From: DASRVA01 sp050732935
GTDB lineage: Bacteria > Gemmatimonadota > Gemmatimonadetes > JACCXV01 > JAHWKZ01
DNA: 16,355 bases
Direction: 5' to 3'
Assembly (NCBI GenBank): GCA_050732935.1
Contig: JBOHRW010000104.1
Coordinates: forward strand, 1-16,355
Below, one piece after another: positions 6,396 to 15,254 of the stretch. How positions within the stretch are numbered: position 1 is the first letter of the stretch; each line of letters begins with the position of its first letter. The position numbers and the translations under genes were made by a program. The notes below the pieces were generated by a model. It did no database searches, was not told the origin of the DNA, and saw only the letters and a program-made list of their open reading frames with translations.

Positions 6396-7220
6396 CTACC
6401 GACCGTAGCCGGCGAGTCGCTGCTGGATCCGCTCGAACTCCGCGTCCCGCGTGATCAGATTCTGTCGGCGAGGCAGCGTCTGGATCCGCGCGCGGACGTT
6501 CTCGATCCGCTCCTCGGTCAGCGGGTGCGAGGAGAAGAACTGGCTCACGGCCCCGGGCTGGGTCTGCCGCCGGCTCAGCAGCTCCTGGAACATCGTCACC
6601 ATGCCGTGAGGGTCGTAGCCGGCGTTGAACAGGTAGGTCACGCCCAGCATGTCCGCCTCGCGCTCGGCGTCGCGGCCGAACGAGGCAAACGTCCCGGCGC
6701 CCACGATCTGGGCCAGGACCTGCTGATAGACCGGCGGATTCCCGCCCAGCGCGAGCCCGGCCAGCACCTGGAAGCCGTACGCCTTCGAGAGCTGCTCGGT
6801 GCCATGGCGCGATACGCCGTGGGCGATCTCGTGGGCCATGACCCCGGCCAGCTCGGCGACATTATCGGTGGCCTGGATCAGCCCGGTGTACACGTAGACG
6901 TGGCCGCCCGGGGTGTTGAACGCGTTGATCTCCGGGCCCGCCACGATGTGGAACTCCCAGGGCGCCTCGGCGAGCTCGGTCTGGTCGACCAGCCGCTGCC
7001 CGACCCGGTTGACGTAGATGAGCGAGGTCCGGTCGTTGACGAGCGGAAGCTGTCGGGCGATGTCCTCCTCGAGCCTCTGGCCGAGGGCCCATTCCTCCTG
7101 ATACGAGATCAGGTTGAAATCGCCCCGGTTGACGCCGGACGAGGCGCAGGCGAAGAAGGTCGGGACCGCGAGCGCGATCACCCCGAAGGTGGTTCTCAGA
7201 TGGCTGGCCTGTCTGTGCAT
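6396..7220 (-). CDS. M48-family zinc metalloprotease, probable lipoprotein (BepA/LoiP-like)
   Basis: A 274-residue protein with an N-terminal hydrophobic signal (TTFGVIALAVPTFFAC) ending in a lipobox-like FFAC with Cys25, so it is probably anchored to an envelope membrane and faces the periplasm. The M48 catalytic core has HEIAH (130-134) and the downstream zinc ligand Glu188 in DAEREADMLG. NAFNTPGGHVYVYTGL before the active site and SSHPLTEERI after it are typical of the BepA/YfgC and LoiP group, which degrade or help fold misassembled outer-membrane proteins. ATG 7220 was chosen over GTG 7229 because a GAGGTG ribosome-binding site lies 6 nt before the ATG and overlaps the GTG. There is no TPR tail, so it is shorter than BepA. 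It is divergent from the RNA methyltransferase at 7270 and followed closely by thiD. Confidence 0.94.
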   Translation of the reverse strand: MHRQASHLRTTFGVIALAVPTFFACASSGVNRGDFNLISYQEEWALGQRLEEDIARQLPLVNDRTSLIYVNRVGQRLVDQTELAEAPWEFHIVAGPEINAFNTPGGHVYVYTGLIQATDNVAELAGVMAHEIAHGVSRHGTEQLSKAYGFQVLAGLALGGNPPVYQQVLAQIVGAGTFASFGRDAEREADMLGVTYLFNAGYDPHGMVTMFQELLSRRQTQPGAVSQFFSSHPLTEERIENVRARIQTLPRRQNLITRDAEFERIQQRLAGYGR

Positions 7221-7232
7221 GTCGAACACCTC

Positions 7233-7260
7233 GTTTGAAAACCTGCCGCCACGTTAATAT
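7233..7260 (+). promoter_or_regulatory. Candidate promoter, leaderless type, for the RNA methyltransferase operon
   Basis: TAATAT (7255-7260) is a strong -10-like hexamer, with TTTGAA (7233-7238) 16 nt upstream as a possible -35. The ATG of the methyltransferase begins 9 nt after the -10, so a transcript would carry at most a few leader bases. No ribosome-binding site is visible before that ATG. The hexamer is one of the few AT-rich stretches in the area. Confidence 0.45.
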
Positions 7261-7269
7261 CGTGCCGGA

Positions 7270-8097
7270 ATGGGAAAAGTTCCTGTCTCCGACGCCCTGC
7301 CACCCGTCTCCCGGGCCCGGCTGCGGCTGCTCGCGCGGCTCGGGACGCGAGCGGGCCGCGATCGCGAGGGCCTCTACCTCCTCGAGGGTCGGCGCGCCAT
7401 CGAGGACGCGCTCCGGCGCGGCGATCGCCTGCGCTTCGTCGTCGCCGCGCCGGACGCCGAGCCGCTGGTGAAGGACTGGTCCGCGGCCGGTAGGCTCGAC
7501 CCGTCGATCGAGGCCTTCGTGGCGCGCACGGCGGAGCTCGAGCGAGTGGCCGACACGCGTACCCCGCAGGGGCTGATCGCCGTTGGCGAGATGCCCGACC
7601 TGTCCCTCGCCACGCTCCCGGCCGACCCCGGGCGGGTCCTGCTGCTGGTCGACGGCGTCCAGGACCCCGGCAACCTGGGAACCCTGCTCCGGACGCTCGC
7701 GGCCGTCGGTGGGCGCGCGGCGATCCTCTGTCATGGAACGGTGGATCCCTACAATCCGAAGGCCCTGCGCGGGGCGGCGGGACTGACACCGGTCCTCGAT
7801 GTCGCGGCCCATGTCGCGACCGGAGAGGCGGTCGAGTGGTGCGCGGAGCGGGAGATCCCGATCGTGCTGCTCGAGACAGGATCGCCCGATCTCTTCCACG
7901 CCTCGCTGCCGACAGGATCGCTCGTGCTGGTGGTCGGAAGCGAGGGGCGTGGGACGAGCCCGGCGCTCGGCGATCACGCGGCGCTCAAGGTCGGGCTCCC
8001 GATGCGCGGCGAGGTCGATTCACTCTCGGTCGCGGTGGCGGGATCGGTGGCGCTCTACGCACTCGCCATGGGCCTGCAAGCGGGCGGCGCTTCGTGA
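7270..8097 (+). CDS. SpoU/TrmH-family RNA 2'-O-methyltransferase
   Basis: A 275-residue SPOUT methyltransferase. Residues about 10-115 form the N-terminal substrate-binding domain (SpoU_sub_bind type, with LYLLEGRRAIEDAL). The catalytic knotted domain has motif 1 LLVDGVQDPGNLGTLLRT (125-142, Asn135 and Arg141), then YNPKALRGAAG, motif 2 VVGSEGRG (221-228, Glu225), and motif 3 GLPMRGEVDSLSVAVAGSVALY (242-263). These bind S-adenosylmethionine and the target ribose in rRNA or tRNA. Motif 3 usually reads SLNVSVA; here the Asn is Ser253, a substitution at a position normally conserved in active members, so the exact activity is less certain. Which RNA position is methylated cannot be told. The start lacks a ribosome-binding site and looks leaderless. 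Its stop overlaps the next gene by GTGA. Confidence 0.92.
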   Translation: MGKVPVSDALPPVSRARLRLLARLGTRAGRDREGLYLLEGRRAIEDALRRGDRLRFVVAAPDAEPLVKDWSAAGRLDPSIEAFVARTAELERVADTRTPQGLIAVGEMPDLSLATLPADPGRVLLLVDGVQDPGNLGTLLRTLAAVGGRAAILCHGTVDPYNPKALRGAAGLTPVLDVAAHVATGEAVEWCAEREIPIVLLETGSPDLFHASLPTGSLVLVVGSEGRGTSPALGDHAALKVGLPMRGEVDSLSVAVAGSVALYALAMGLQAGGAS

Positions 8098-9287
8098 TCC
8101 GGCGCGGGACCGCCGTGATCCTCGGAATGGCCCTCCTCCTGCCGGCCGCCGCCGCCGCTCAGGAGGAGCGCCCCCGGGCGCGCGACCTCGGCATCGTCGT
8201 GGGCGCGCTTCCACCGGGTCCGTCGAACGCGATCACCGATGTTCCCGGAGTGACGGTCGGTCACGCGACCGTGATCGAGGGCGACTCGATCAAGAGCGGC
8301 GTGACCGTGATCGTGCCGCACGAGGGGAACGTCTTCCTGGAGAAGGTGCCGGCCGCCATCTACGTCGCCAACGGGTTCGGCAAGCTGGCCGGCGTGACCC
8401 AGGTCCGGGAGCTGGGCACGATCGAGACCCCGATCGCGCTCACCAACACCCTCGCCGTGGGCCGGGTCGTGGACGGCCTGGTCCGCTGGACGATCGACCA
8501 CACGACGATCGACGTCCGCTCGGTCAACGCCGTGGTGGGAGAGACCAACGACGGCTTCCTGAACGCCATCACCGTGCCCCGGGTGGGCGCGGACGAGGTC
8601 CACGCCGCGCTCGACGCAGCGCGGGGCGGGCCGGTCGCCGAGGGCTCGGTCGGGGCGGGCACCGGGACGATGGCGCTGGGCTTCAAGGGGGGGATCGGCA
8701 CGGCGAGCCGGCGGGTCCGGATCGGCGACGCCGTCTACACCCTCGGCGTCCTCGTCCAGTCCAACTTTGGCGGCGCGCTGGAGATCGCCGGCGTTCCGGT
8801 GGGTCGGGCGCTCGGCAAGGCGGGCTTCCTCGACGAGTGGATTCCGAAGGAAGGTGTTTCCTCGAGCGAGTGGCGGGCCGCCGATCAGCCGGATGTCGGT
8901 GGCGGCTCGATCATGATCGTGGTGGCGACCGACGCGCCCCTCGACGCCGCCGCGCTGGAGCGGGTCGCCCGTCGCGCCCCGTACGCGATCGGACGGGTCG
9001 GCGGCTTCTCCTCCCACGGCTCGGGGGACTACGTCATCGCCTTCTCGAGCCACCCCGGGGTGCGGGTGCCCCACGAGGCGCCCCGGCCGCTGGCGGCGCG
9101 CGAGGTCCTGCGCGGCGAAGCGCTCAATCCCCTGTTTCTCGCCGTGATCGAGGCGACCGAGGAAGCGATCCTGAATTCGCTGTTCCGCGCCACGACCGTG
9201 ACCGGCTGGCGCGGGACGGCCGAAGCGCTGCCGCTCGAGCGGATGCGGGAGATCCTCGCCCGGTCGGGCGCAGAGGCAGGGCGTTGA
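8094..9287 (+). CDS. Secreted P1/DmpA-family (S58) N-terminal nucleophile peptidase
   Basis: A 397-residue member of the L-aminopeptidase D-amidase/D-esterase (DmpA, BapA) family. It begins with a signal peptide (RRGTAVILGMALLLPAAAAAQ; cleavage expected before Gln23), so it is exported. The mature part opens with DLGIVVGALPPGPSNAITDVPGV, the family start, and continues with GHATVIEGD and TPIALTNTLAVG. The self-cleavage and nucleophile site is GGGSIMIVVATDAP, with Ser272 as the probable new N-terminal nucleophile after autoproteolysis. IAFSSHP and LNPLFLAVIEATEEAILNSL near the end are also family features. These enzymes release N-terminal residues from peptides, amides or esters, some accepting D-residues or beta-peptides. 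GTG 8094 overlaps the methyltransferase stop. The next gene is another secreted peptidase, suggesting a peptide-scavenging set. Confidence 0.94.
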   Translation: MIRRGTAVILGMALLLPAAAAAQEERPRARDLGIVVGALPPGPSNAITDVPGVTVGHATVIEGDSIKSGVTVIVPHEGNVFLEKVPAAIYVANGFGKLAGVTQVRELGTIETPIALTNTLAVGRVVDGLVRWTIDHTTIDVRSVNAVVGETNDGFLNAITVPRVGADEVHAALDAARGGPVAEGSVGAGTGTMALGFKGGIGTASRRVRIGDAVYTLGVLVQSNFGGALEIAGVPVGRALGKAGFLDEWIPKEGVSSSEWRAADQPDVGGGSIMIVVATDAPLDAAALERVARRAPYAIGRVGGFSSHGSGDYVIAFSSHPGVRVPHEAPRPLAAREVLRGEALNPLFLAVIEATEEAILNSLFRATTVTGWRGTAEALPLERMREILARSGAEAGR

Positions 9288-9297
9288 GCGCCCCTGC
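9276..9297 (+). terminator. GC-rich hairpin at the end of the DmpA-family gene
   Basis: GCAGGGCG (9276-9283) pairs with CGCCCCTGC (9289-9297), with one bulged C and a 5-nt loop that spans the stop codon. No U-tract follows, so if it ends transcription it is not a classical intrinsic terminator. It could instead stabilise the 3' end of the mRNA. Confidence 0.35.
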
Positions 9298-9359
9298 GAA
9301 CTCTATCAACGACCTGTGGGAGTGAAGCCGCAAGGCATGCCGTGACAGGAGGTGCCGAG

Positions 9360-12347
9360 ATGAGAGGAGCGTGGCTCGAGCGTATCGGGTCCACCGCGTG
9401 CGCGGGGGCGCTGGCGTTGCTGCTGGCGGCCATCCCGGCGGCCGGCCAGGAGGACGCCGGAGCCGAGCCCGTTGGCCAGCAGGACGTCGGGGCCGAGCCG
9501 GGCATGGCTCCGGGGGACGCCGCCCGGATCGAGGGCGCCGCGGCGCACGACGAGATCGTCGTCGTCGACGACTTCGCGCCCGACACGCCGGAGCCTGGGA
9601 GCGTCGAGGCGATCCGCGAGTACACGACCGACGAGGACTTCCTGCCGCGGGCGGTCCGCTACCTGCCGGAGTCGGAGACCGTCCCCTCGCCGATGGACGT
9701 CCTGGGGCGCGTCCCCGGCGCGCCCGACGAGCTCTCGAGCGTGGCCGAAGTCCACGGCTATTTCCGGCGCCTCGACGAGGCCAGCGACCGGGTCCTCGTG
9801 CGAACGATCGGCACCAGCGAGGAAGGGCGCGAGATCCTTCTGGCGTTCGTATCGAGCGCCGAGAACCTCGCTGACCTGGAGCCGCACGCGGCGGCGATGG
9901 CGGCCCTCGCCGACCCGCGCCAGACCGACCGCGCCGAGGCCGAGCGGATCGCCCGCGACGGGAAGCCCTTCTACTACCTCCTCGCCGGACTCCATTCGAC
10001 CGAGACGGGGAGCCCTGAGATGGTCATGGAGCTCGCCTACCGCCTGGCGGTGAGCGACGGGGCGGAGATCCGCGAGATCCGCGACCGGCTCATCGTCATG
10101 ATCACCCCGGTCGTCGAGGTCGACGGGCGTGACCGCGTGGTCGAGTGGTACTACCGGCACCTCCGCGACCGTCAGGACGAACTGCCGTTCGAGGAGCTGC
10201 GGGAGTTCTCCTCGCCCCCCTACTGGGGCCACTACGCCTTCCACGACAACAACCGGGACGGCCTTCAGCTCGCGCTCGCGCTGACCCGCGCCGTGCATGG
10301 CGCCTACTACGAGTTCCATCCTCTCGTCGTGCACGACCTGCACGAGTCGCTGCCGCTGCTGTACATCTCGACGGGGCATGGGCCCTACAACCGCGCGATC
10401 GACCCGATCACCATCAACGAATGGACGCAGTTCGCCCACCACGAGGCGGGCGCGCTTCAAGCCGAGGGGCTGCCGGGTGTATGGGTGTGGGGCTTCTGGG
10501 ACGGGTGGTGGCCCGGCTATCTGTTCAGCGTGGCCAACAACCACCACTCGATCGGCCGCTTCTACGAGACTTTCGGCAACTCCCTGGCGGGGACGTTCCG
10601 GCGCTACCTGGAGGAGACCGAATTCGTCGGCAAGCCGGTCGTCACCCGCCAGTGGTACCGCCCTTCACCCCCGGACTCGACGGTGGTGTGGTCGCTTCGG
10701 AACAATACCAACTACATGGAGGCGGGGGTCCTGGAGGCGCTCCACTACGCGGCGCTCCACGCGCCCGAGCTGACCCTGAACTTCTGGACGAAGGGGGGCC
10801 GGGCGCTGGAGCGAGGGCGCACCGAGTCGCCGTACGCCTGGCTGATCCGCGTGGAGCAGAGGGACCCGGGCCGGCTGGCCTACCTCGTGAACCAGCTCCG
10901 GCGCCACCGAATCGAGGTTCACCGGCTCGCCGAGCCTTTCTCCGCGGGCGACTCGACGTGGCCGGCCGGCACGTACGCGGTCCGGATGGACCAGCCGTAT
11001 CGGGACGCCGCGCTCATGTTGCTCGAGCGGCAGGAGTTCCCGGAGGACGAGCCCAATCCGCCGTACGACGACGTGGCGTGGACCTGGCCGCTCCTCTACG
11101 GGGTCGACGTCGCGAAGGTGGACGACCGGGCGGTCCTCGAGGCGGCGATGGAGCCGGTCGTCGAGGACATCCGGCCGACCGGCGGCGTCCTGGGGACGGG
11201 GGATGTCTTCCTCCTCGCCGATCGTGGGCAGACCTCGCTCCTGGAGCTGCGGGTGCGGCTGGACCGCGCCCGGATCGAGGCCGCCGAGCAGTCGTTCACG
11301 GCCGGCGGCGACTCGTTCCCCGCGGGGAGCTGGATCGTGACGGGGTCCCGATCCGACGTGGAGGAGGCGGCGGCCGATCTGGGGCTCGACTTCCGCGCGA
11401 TCGCCGACCCGCCCGACGTGGCGCGACACCCGATCGACCTGCCGCGGCTCGGCGTCTACTACCCGTGGACATCGACCCAGGCCGCGGGCTGGGTCCGCTA
11501 CACGCTCGACCAGGTGGGGATGGAGTACCAGATCAAGACCGACGAGGATCTGGCCGAGGGAGACATCGACGTGGAGGTTCTCCTCATCCCCCACGTGGGT
11601 GGGGATTTCGCCCGGCTCGTCCAGGGCATCCCCTCACGCTACGGTCCCCTCGCCTACACCACGACCGATCGTTTCCCGAGCCATGGCGTGCCGGTCGCCT
11701 CCGACGACATCACCGGTGGCATGGGCTGGCAGGGGATGGCGAACCTGCAGCGGTTCGTCGAGCGGGGCGGGATCGTGATCGCGATCGGCGGGGCCGGCCG
11801 GCTGTTCGTGGACGGCGGGATCGTTCCGCGGGTCGAGCGGGCGGAAGCCGAAGTCAACTCGCCGGGATCGGAGGTTCGGGCGCTGGTGCTCCGGCCCGAG
11901 CATCCGCTCGCCTACGGGTATCGGGATACGACGAGCGTCTTCCGCGGGAACCTGCCCCTCTTCGAGGTCGACCGGCGCTACCGCGAGCGGGTCGTCCTGC
12001 AGTTCGGCACCAAGAAGATCGAGGACCTCGACGAGCGTGAGGCGCGGCTCGGCGGGGCGGCTGCGAAGGAGGACCAGGCGGAATCCGCCGCGCCGACCGC
12101 GGACGAGGAGCCGGAGGGCGAGGCGGTCGCGAAGGACGGGAAGGACGACGACGCGAAGGATCTCGTCCTCTCGGGCTTCGTCAAGGGAAAGGAGGAAGTG
12201 GGCGGCCTGGCCGCCATCCTCGATGTGCCGGTCGGGCAAGGTCGGGTGATCCTCTTCGCCTTCAACCCCCTCCACCGGTATCTCAACCACTCCGATTTCC
12301 GGTTCGCCTGGAACGCGATCCTGAACTGGAACGACCTGCCGCGGTGA
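9360..12347 (+). CDS. Large secreted M14-family zinc carboxypeptidase-like protein
   Basis: A 995-residue exported protein. ATG 9360 was chosen because an excellent ribosome-binding site (AGGAGGT) lies 6 nt upstream; a GTG at 9342 precedes that site. The signal peptide runs to about residue 29 (ALALLLAAIPAAG, then Gln). The M14 domain (roughly 115-390) has zinc motif HSTE (His212, Glu215) within LLAGLHSTETGSPEM, and the third-ligand region VVHDLHESLPLLY (His325/His328). A long C-terminal part follows. It holds a region around residues 700-870 that looks like a class I glutamine amidotransferase-type fold, a low-complexity Lys/Glu/Asp/Ala stretch at about 903-935, and a final VILFAFNPLHRYLNHSDFRFAWNAI. 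This architecture is familiar from Gemmatimonadota and Bacteroidota secretomes. It probably trims extracellular peptides; the true substrate is unknown. Confidence 0.92.
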   Translation: MRGAWLERIGSTACAGALALLLAAIPAAGQEDAGAEPVGQQDVGAEPGMAPGDAARIEGAAAHDEIVVVDDFAPDTPEPGSVEAIREYTTDEDFLPRAVRYLPESETVPSPMDVLGRVPGAPDELSSVAEVHGYFRRLDEASDRVLVRTIGTSEEGREILLAFVSSAENLADLEPHAAAMAALADPRQTDRAEAERIARDGKPFYYLLAGLHSTETGSPEMVMELAYRLAVSDGAEIREIRDRLIVMITPVVEVDGRDRVVEWYYRHLRDRQDELPFEELREFSSPPYWGHYAFHDNNRDGLQLALALTRAVHGAYYEFHPLVVHDLHESLPLLYISTGHGPYNRAIDPITINEWTQFAHHEAGALQAEGLPGVWVWGFWDGWWPGYLFSVANNHHSIGRFYETFGNSLAGTFRRYLEETEFVGKPVVTRQWYRPSPPDSTVVWSLRNNTNYMEAGVLEALHYAALHAPELTLNFWTKGGRALERGRTESPYAWLIRVEQRDPGRLAYLVNQLRRHRIEVHRLAEPFSAGDSTWPAGTYAVRMDQPYRDAALMLLERQEFPEDEPNPPYDDVAWTWPLLYGVDVAKVDDRAVLEAAMEPVVEDIRPTGGVLGTGDVFLLADRGQTSLLELRVRLDRARIEAAEQSFTAGGDSFPAGSWIVTGSRSDVEEAAADLGLDFRAIADPPDVARHPIDLPRLGVYYPWTSTQAAGWVRYTLDQVGMEYQIKTDEDLAEGDIDVEVLLIPHVGGDFARLVQGIPSRYGPLAYTTTDRFPSHGVPVASDDITGGMGWQGMANLQRFVERGGIVIAIGGAGRLFVDGGIVPRVERAEAEVNSPGSEVRALVLRPEHPLAYGYRDTTSVFRGNLPLFEVDRRYRERVVLQFGTKKIEDLDEREARLGGAAAKEDQAESAAPTADEEPEGEAVAKDGKDDDAKDLVLSGFVKGKEEVGGLAAILDVPVGQGRVILFAFNPLHRYLNHSDFRFAWNAILNWNDLPR

Positions 12348-12411
12348 AAGCGCCGCCGACCGCGGATCGGGATCGCTGAGGGGGCAAGGATGCCAAGGCC
12401 GCGTCCGCGGG

Positions 12412-12456
12412 TGGACGATCGTACCGGCGCGGCGATCTTAGGGGGATGATCGTCCA
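12412..12456 (+). promoter_or_regulatory. Paired operator-like sites upstream of the sigma54 regulator gene
   Basis: GGACGATCGTACC (12413-12425) and GGATGATCGTCC (12444-12455) are near-identical and near-palindromic. They lie 31 bp apart, close to three helical turns, on the same strand. Their outer parts also form a perfect 9-bp inverted repeat, TGGACGATC/GATCGTCCA (12412-12420 and 12448-12456). Tandem dimer sites about three turns apart are typical of NtrC-type regulators. The second site ends about 19 nt before the GTG start, so binding here would more likely block than activate the gene. GATC-containing words are common in this DNA, which lowers confidence. Confidence 0.4.
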
Positions 12457-12474
12457 GGCCACCGAGCCGCTCTC

Positions 12475-13881
<1,407 letters not shown>

Positions 13882-13889
13882 GATCGGGC

Positions 13890-13903
13890 CGGGCGCTAGC
13901 CCG
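13890..13903. terminator. Short hairpin between convergent genes
   Basis: CGGGC-GCTA-GCCCG is a perfect 5-bp stem in the 14-nt gap between the regulator stop (13881) and the convergent kinase stop (13896-13898), overlapping the latter. It reads the same on both strands and could slow polymerase from either side, but there is no U-tract. Weak candidate. Confidence 0.3.
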
Positions 13904-14387
13904 CGAGCCCCAGCCGCAGGGTTGCCTCCCGGACCAGCTCTTCGACCGGTCGGGTCGCGTCGAGCCACACCGCACGGCGCGGCGGCTCCAGGGTCTCGAA
14001 CTGGCTCGCCACCAGGCTCTCGTCGAAGAAGTGCCCCCGCCGGCCACCGACCCGCCGCCCGGCGGTCTCCGGGTCGATCGCCAGATACACGAACCGGACG
14101 GTCTCGCTCGCCTCGCGCACGAGATCGCGATAGGCGCGCTTGAGACATGAACACGTCACGACCACGTCCTGCCCCTCTGCGGACTCCCGCGCGGCGAGGC
14201 CGCGAATCCGCTCCAGCCACGGCTGGCGGTCGGCGTCGGTCAGCGGTTCATCCCCCGCCATCTTTCGAACGCTTTCGGCGGGATGGAGGTCGTCGCCTTC
14301 GTGGAACGGCCATGCCAGACGGCGCGCGAGCGCGCGCCCCATCGTCGTCTTCCCGGCACCCGAGACTCCCATCACCACGATGACCAC
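13896..14387 (-). CDS. gntK: Gluconokinase (GntK/thermoresistant type)
   Basis: A 163-residue P-loop kinase that phosphorylates D-gluconate to 6-phosphogluconate, feeding the pentose phosphate or Entner-Doudoroff route. Walker A is GVSGAGKTT (7-15). The family-specific substrate region reads FHEGDDLHP (about 28-36), followed by KMAGDEPLTDADRQPWL. VVTCSCLKRAYRDLVRE and GRRGHFFDESLVASQFETLEPP match the usual gluconokinase motifs (C/S-A-L-K..YRD; GHFM..LL.SQ...LE.P). GTG 14387 is preferred because GAGGTG sits 6 nt before it; an in-frame GTG at 14396 would overlap that site. The length is normal. It lies downstream of the UDG gene on the same strand, with a gap of about 77 nt. No gluconate transporter or dehydrogenase is nearby. 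It converges with the sigma54 regulator. Confidence 0.93.
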   Translation of the reverse strand: MVIVVMGVSGAGKTTMGRALARRLAWPFHEGDDLHPAESVRKMAGDEPLTDADRQPWLERIRGLAARESAEGQDVVVTCSCLKRAYRDLVREASETVRFVYLAIDPETAGRRVGGRRGHFFDESLVASQFETLEPPRRAVWLDATRPVEELVREATLRLGLAG

Positions 14388-14435
14388 GATCCGCACCTCT
14401 TTCCGTCGCTCATGCAGCGGGTCATCCTACCCGAC

Positions 14436-14456
14436 CGCCGCCTTCCAGACGCGGCG
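14436..14456 (-). terminator. Hairpin just after the uracil-DNA glycosylase gene
   Basis: On the minus strand CGCCGC (14456-14451) pairs with GCGGCG (14441-14436) around a 9-nt loop, starting 9 nt after the UDG stop. No U-tract follows. It may partly separate the UDG gene from the gluconokinase gene. Low confidence. Confidence 0.28.
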
Positions 14457-14464
14457 ACAACACG

Positions 14465-15211
14465 CTAGCCGATCAGCTCCCGCGCCCGCTCGAACACCGC
14501 GTCCAGCATGGGCTCGGTGAGCACACGCGTGAAGGTGTTCTGCTGGGAAGGGTGGTAGGAGGCGAGGATCCGGGGCGCCTCGGGTTCCATGTCGACCTCG
14601 ACTCCGTGGCCGAAGCGTGGCTTGGGCGCGGGGACCGGATGGCCGCGATCGCGATGGATCCGGAGCGCCTGGTCCCAGGCGAGCTGCCCCAGGGCGACGA
14701 TCACCCGGATGCGCGGGAGGAGGTCGAGCTCGGCCTCGAGCCACGGCCGGCAGTTCCGCCGCTCCTCGGGCGTCGGACGGTTGGCGGGGGGCGCGCAGCG
14801 GAGGGCGGCGGTCATGAAGCAGTCGATCAGCTCGAGCCCGTCGTCCATGGCCACGCTCTCAGGGCGGCTCGCGAACCCGGCCCGGTGGAGCGCACGGTAG
14901 AGCCAGTTCCCCGATTCGTCACCGGTGAACATGCGGCCGGTCCGGTTGGCGCCGTGGGCGGCCGGAGCGAGCCCCAGGATCAGGAGCCGGCCGTCGGGAT
15001 CCCCCCAGCCGGGGACCGGACGGCCCCAGTACTCCTCGTCCGCGAAGGCGCGTCGCTTCTCCCGGGCCACCCGCTCCCGCCACGCCACGAGCCGGGGGCA
15101 ACGCCGGCAGCCGGTGATCCTCCGCTCGAGGTCCAGCAGGGGCCGAGGGAACAACTCGCCCATCGGAAGCGTCTCATCAGGGGGCGTCACGGGCCGCAAG
15201 CTACCGCCCAT
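14465..15211 (-). CDS. Family 5 (UdgB-type) uracil-DNA glycosylase, 4Fe-4S
   Basis: A 248-residue base-excision repair enzyme that removes uracil, and in this family often hypoxanthine or other damaged bases, from DNA. It carries the iron-sulfur cysteines Cys35 and Cys38 (CRRCPRLVAWRE), Cys139 and Cys154. The family 5 active-site motif is GLAPAAHGANRTGRMFTGD (80-98); here, as in family 5, the usual catalytic Asp/Asn of other UDGs is replaced by Ala. The DNA-intercalating motif is HPSQQNTFT (220-228). ATG 15211 gives a 34-residue lead before the first cysteine pair; ATG 15163 (MGELFPRPLLDLE) gives a more typical N-terminus and may be the true start. It is divergent from the MA-type peptidase gene at 15255. 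Family 5 enzymes are common in GC-rich and thermophilic bacteria, where cytosine deamination is a particular burden. Confidence 0.94.
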   Translation of the reverse strand: MGGSLRPVTPPDETLPMGELFPRPLLDLERRITGCRRCPRLVAWRERVAREKRRAFADEEYWGRPVPGWGDPDGRLLILGLAPAAHGANRTGRMFTGDESGNWLYRALHRAGFASRPESVAMDDGLELIDCFMTAALRCAPPANRPTPEERRNCRPWLEAELDLLPRIRVIVALGQLAWDQALRIHRDRGHPVPAPKPRFGHGVEVDMEPEAPRILASYHPSQQNTFTRVLTEPMLDAVFERARELIG

Positions 15212-15254
15212 GGCGGCGTAAGCCCCATTACGGCCAGCCGTTGAACGAGGTGCT

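Noticed and set aside
9342..9359. Earlier GTG start for the M14 peptidase
   Set aside because: The AGGAGGT ribosome-binding site lies between this GTG and ATG 9360 and is ideally spaced for the ATG.
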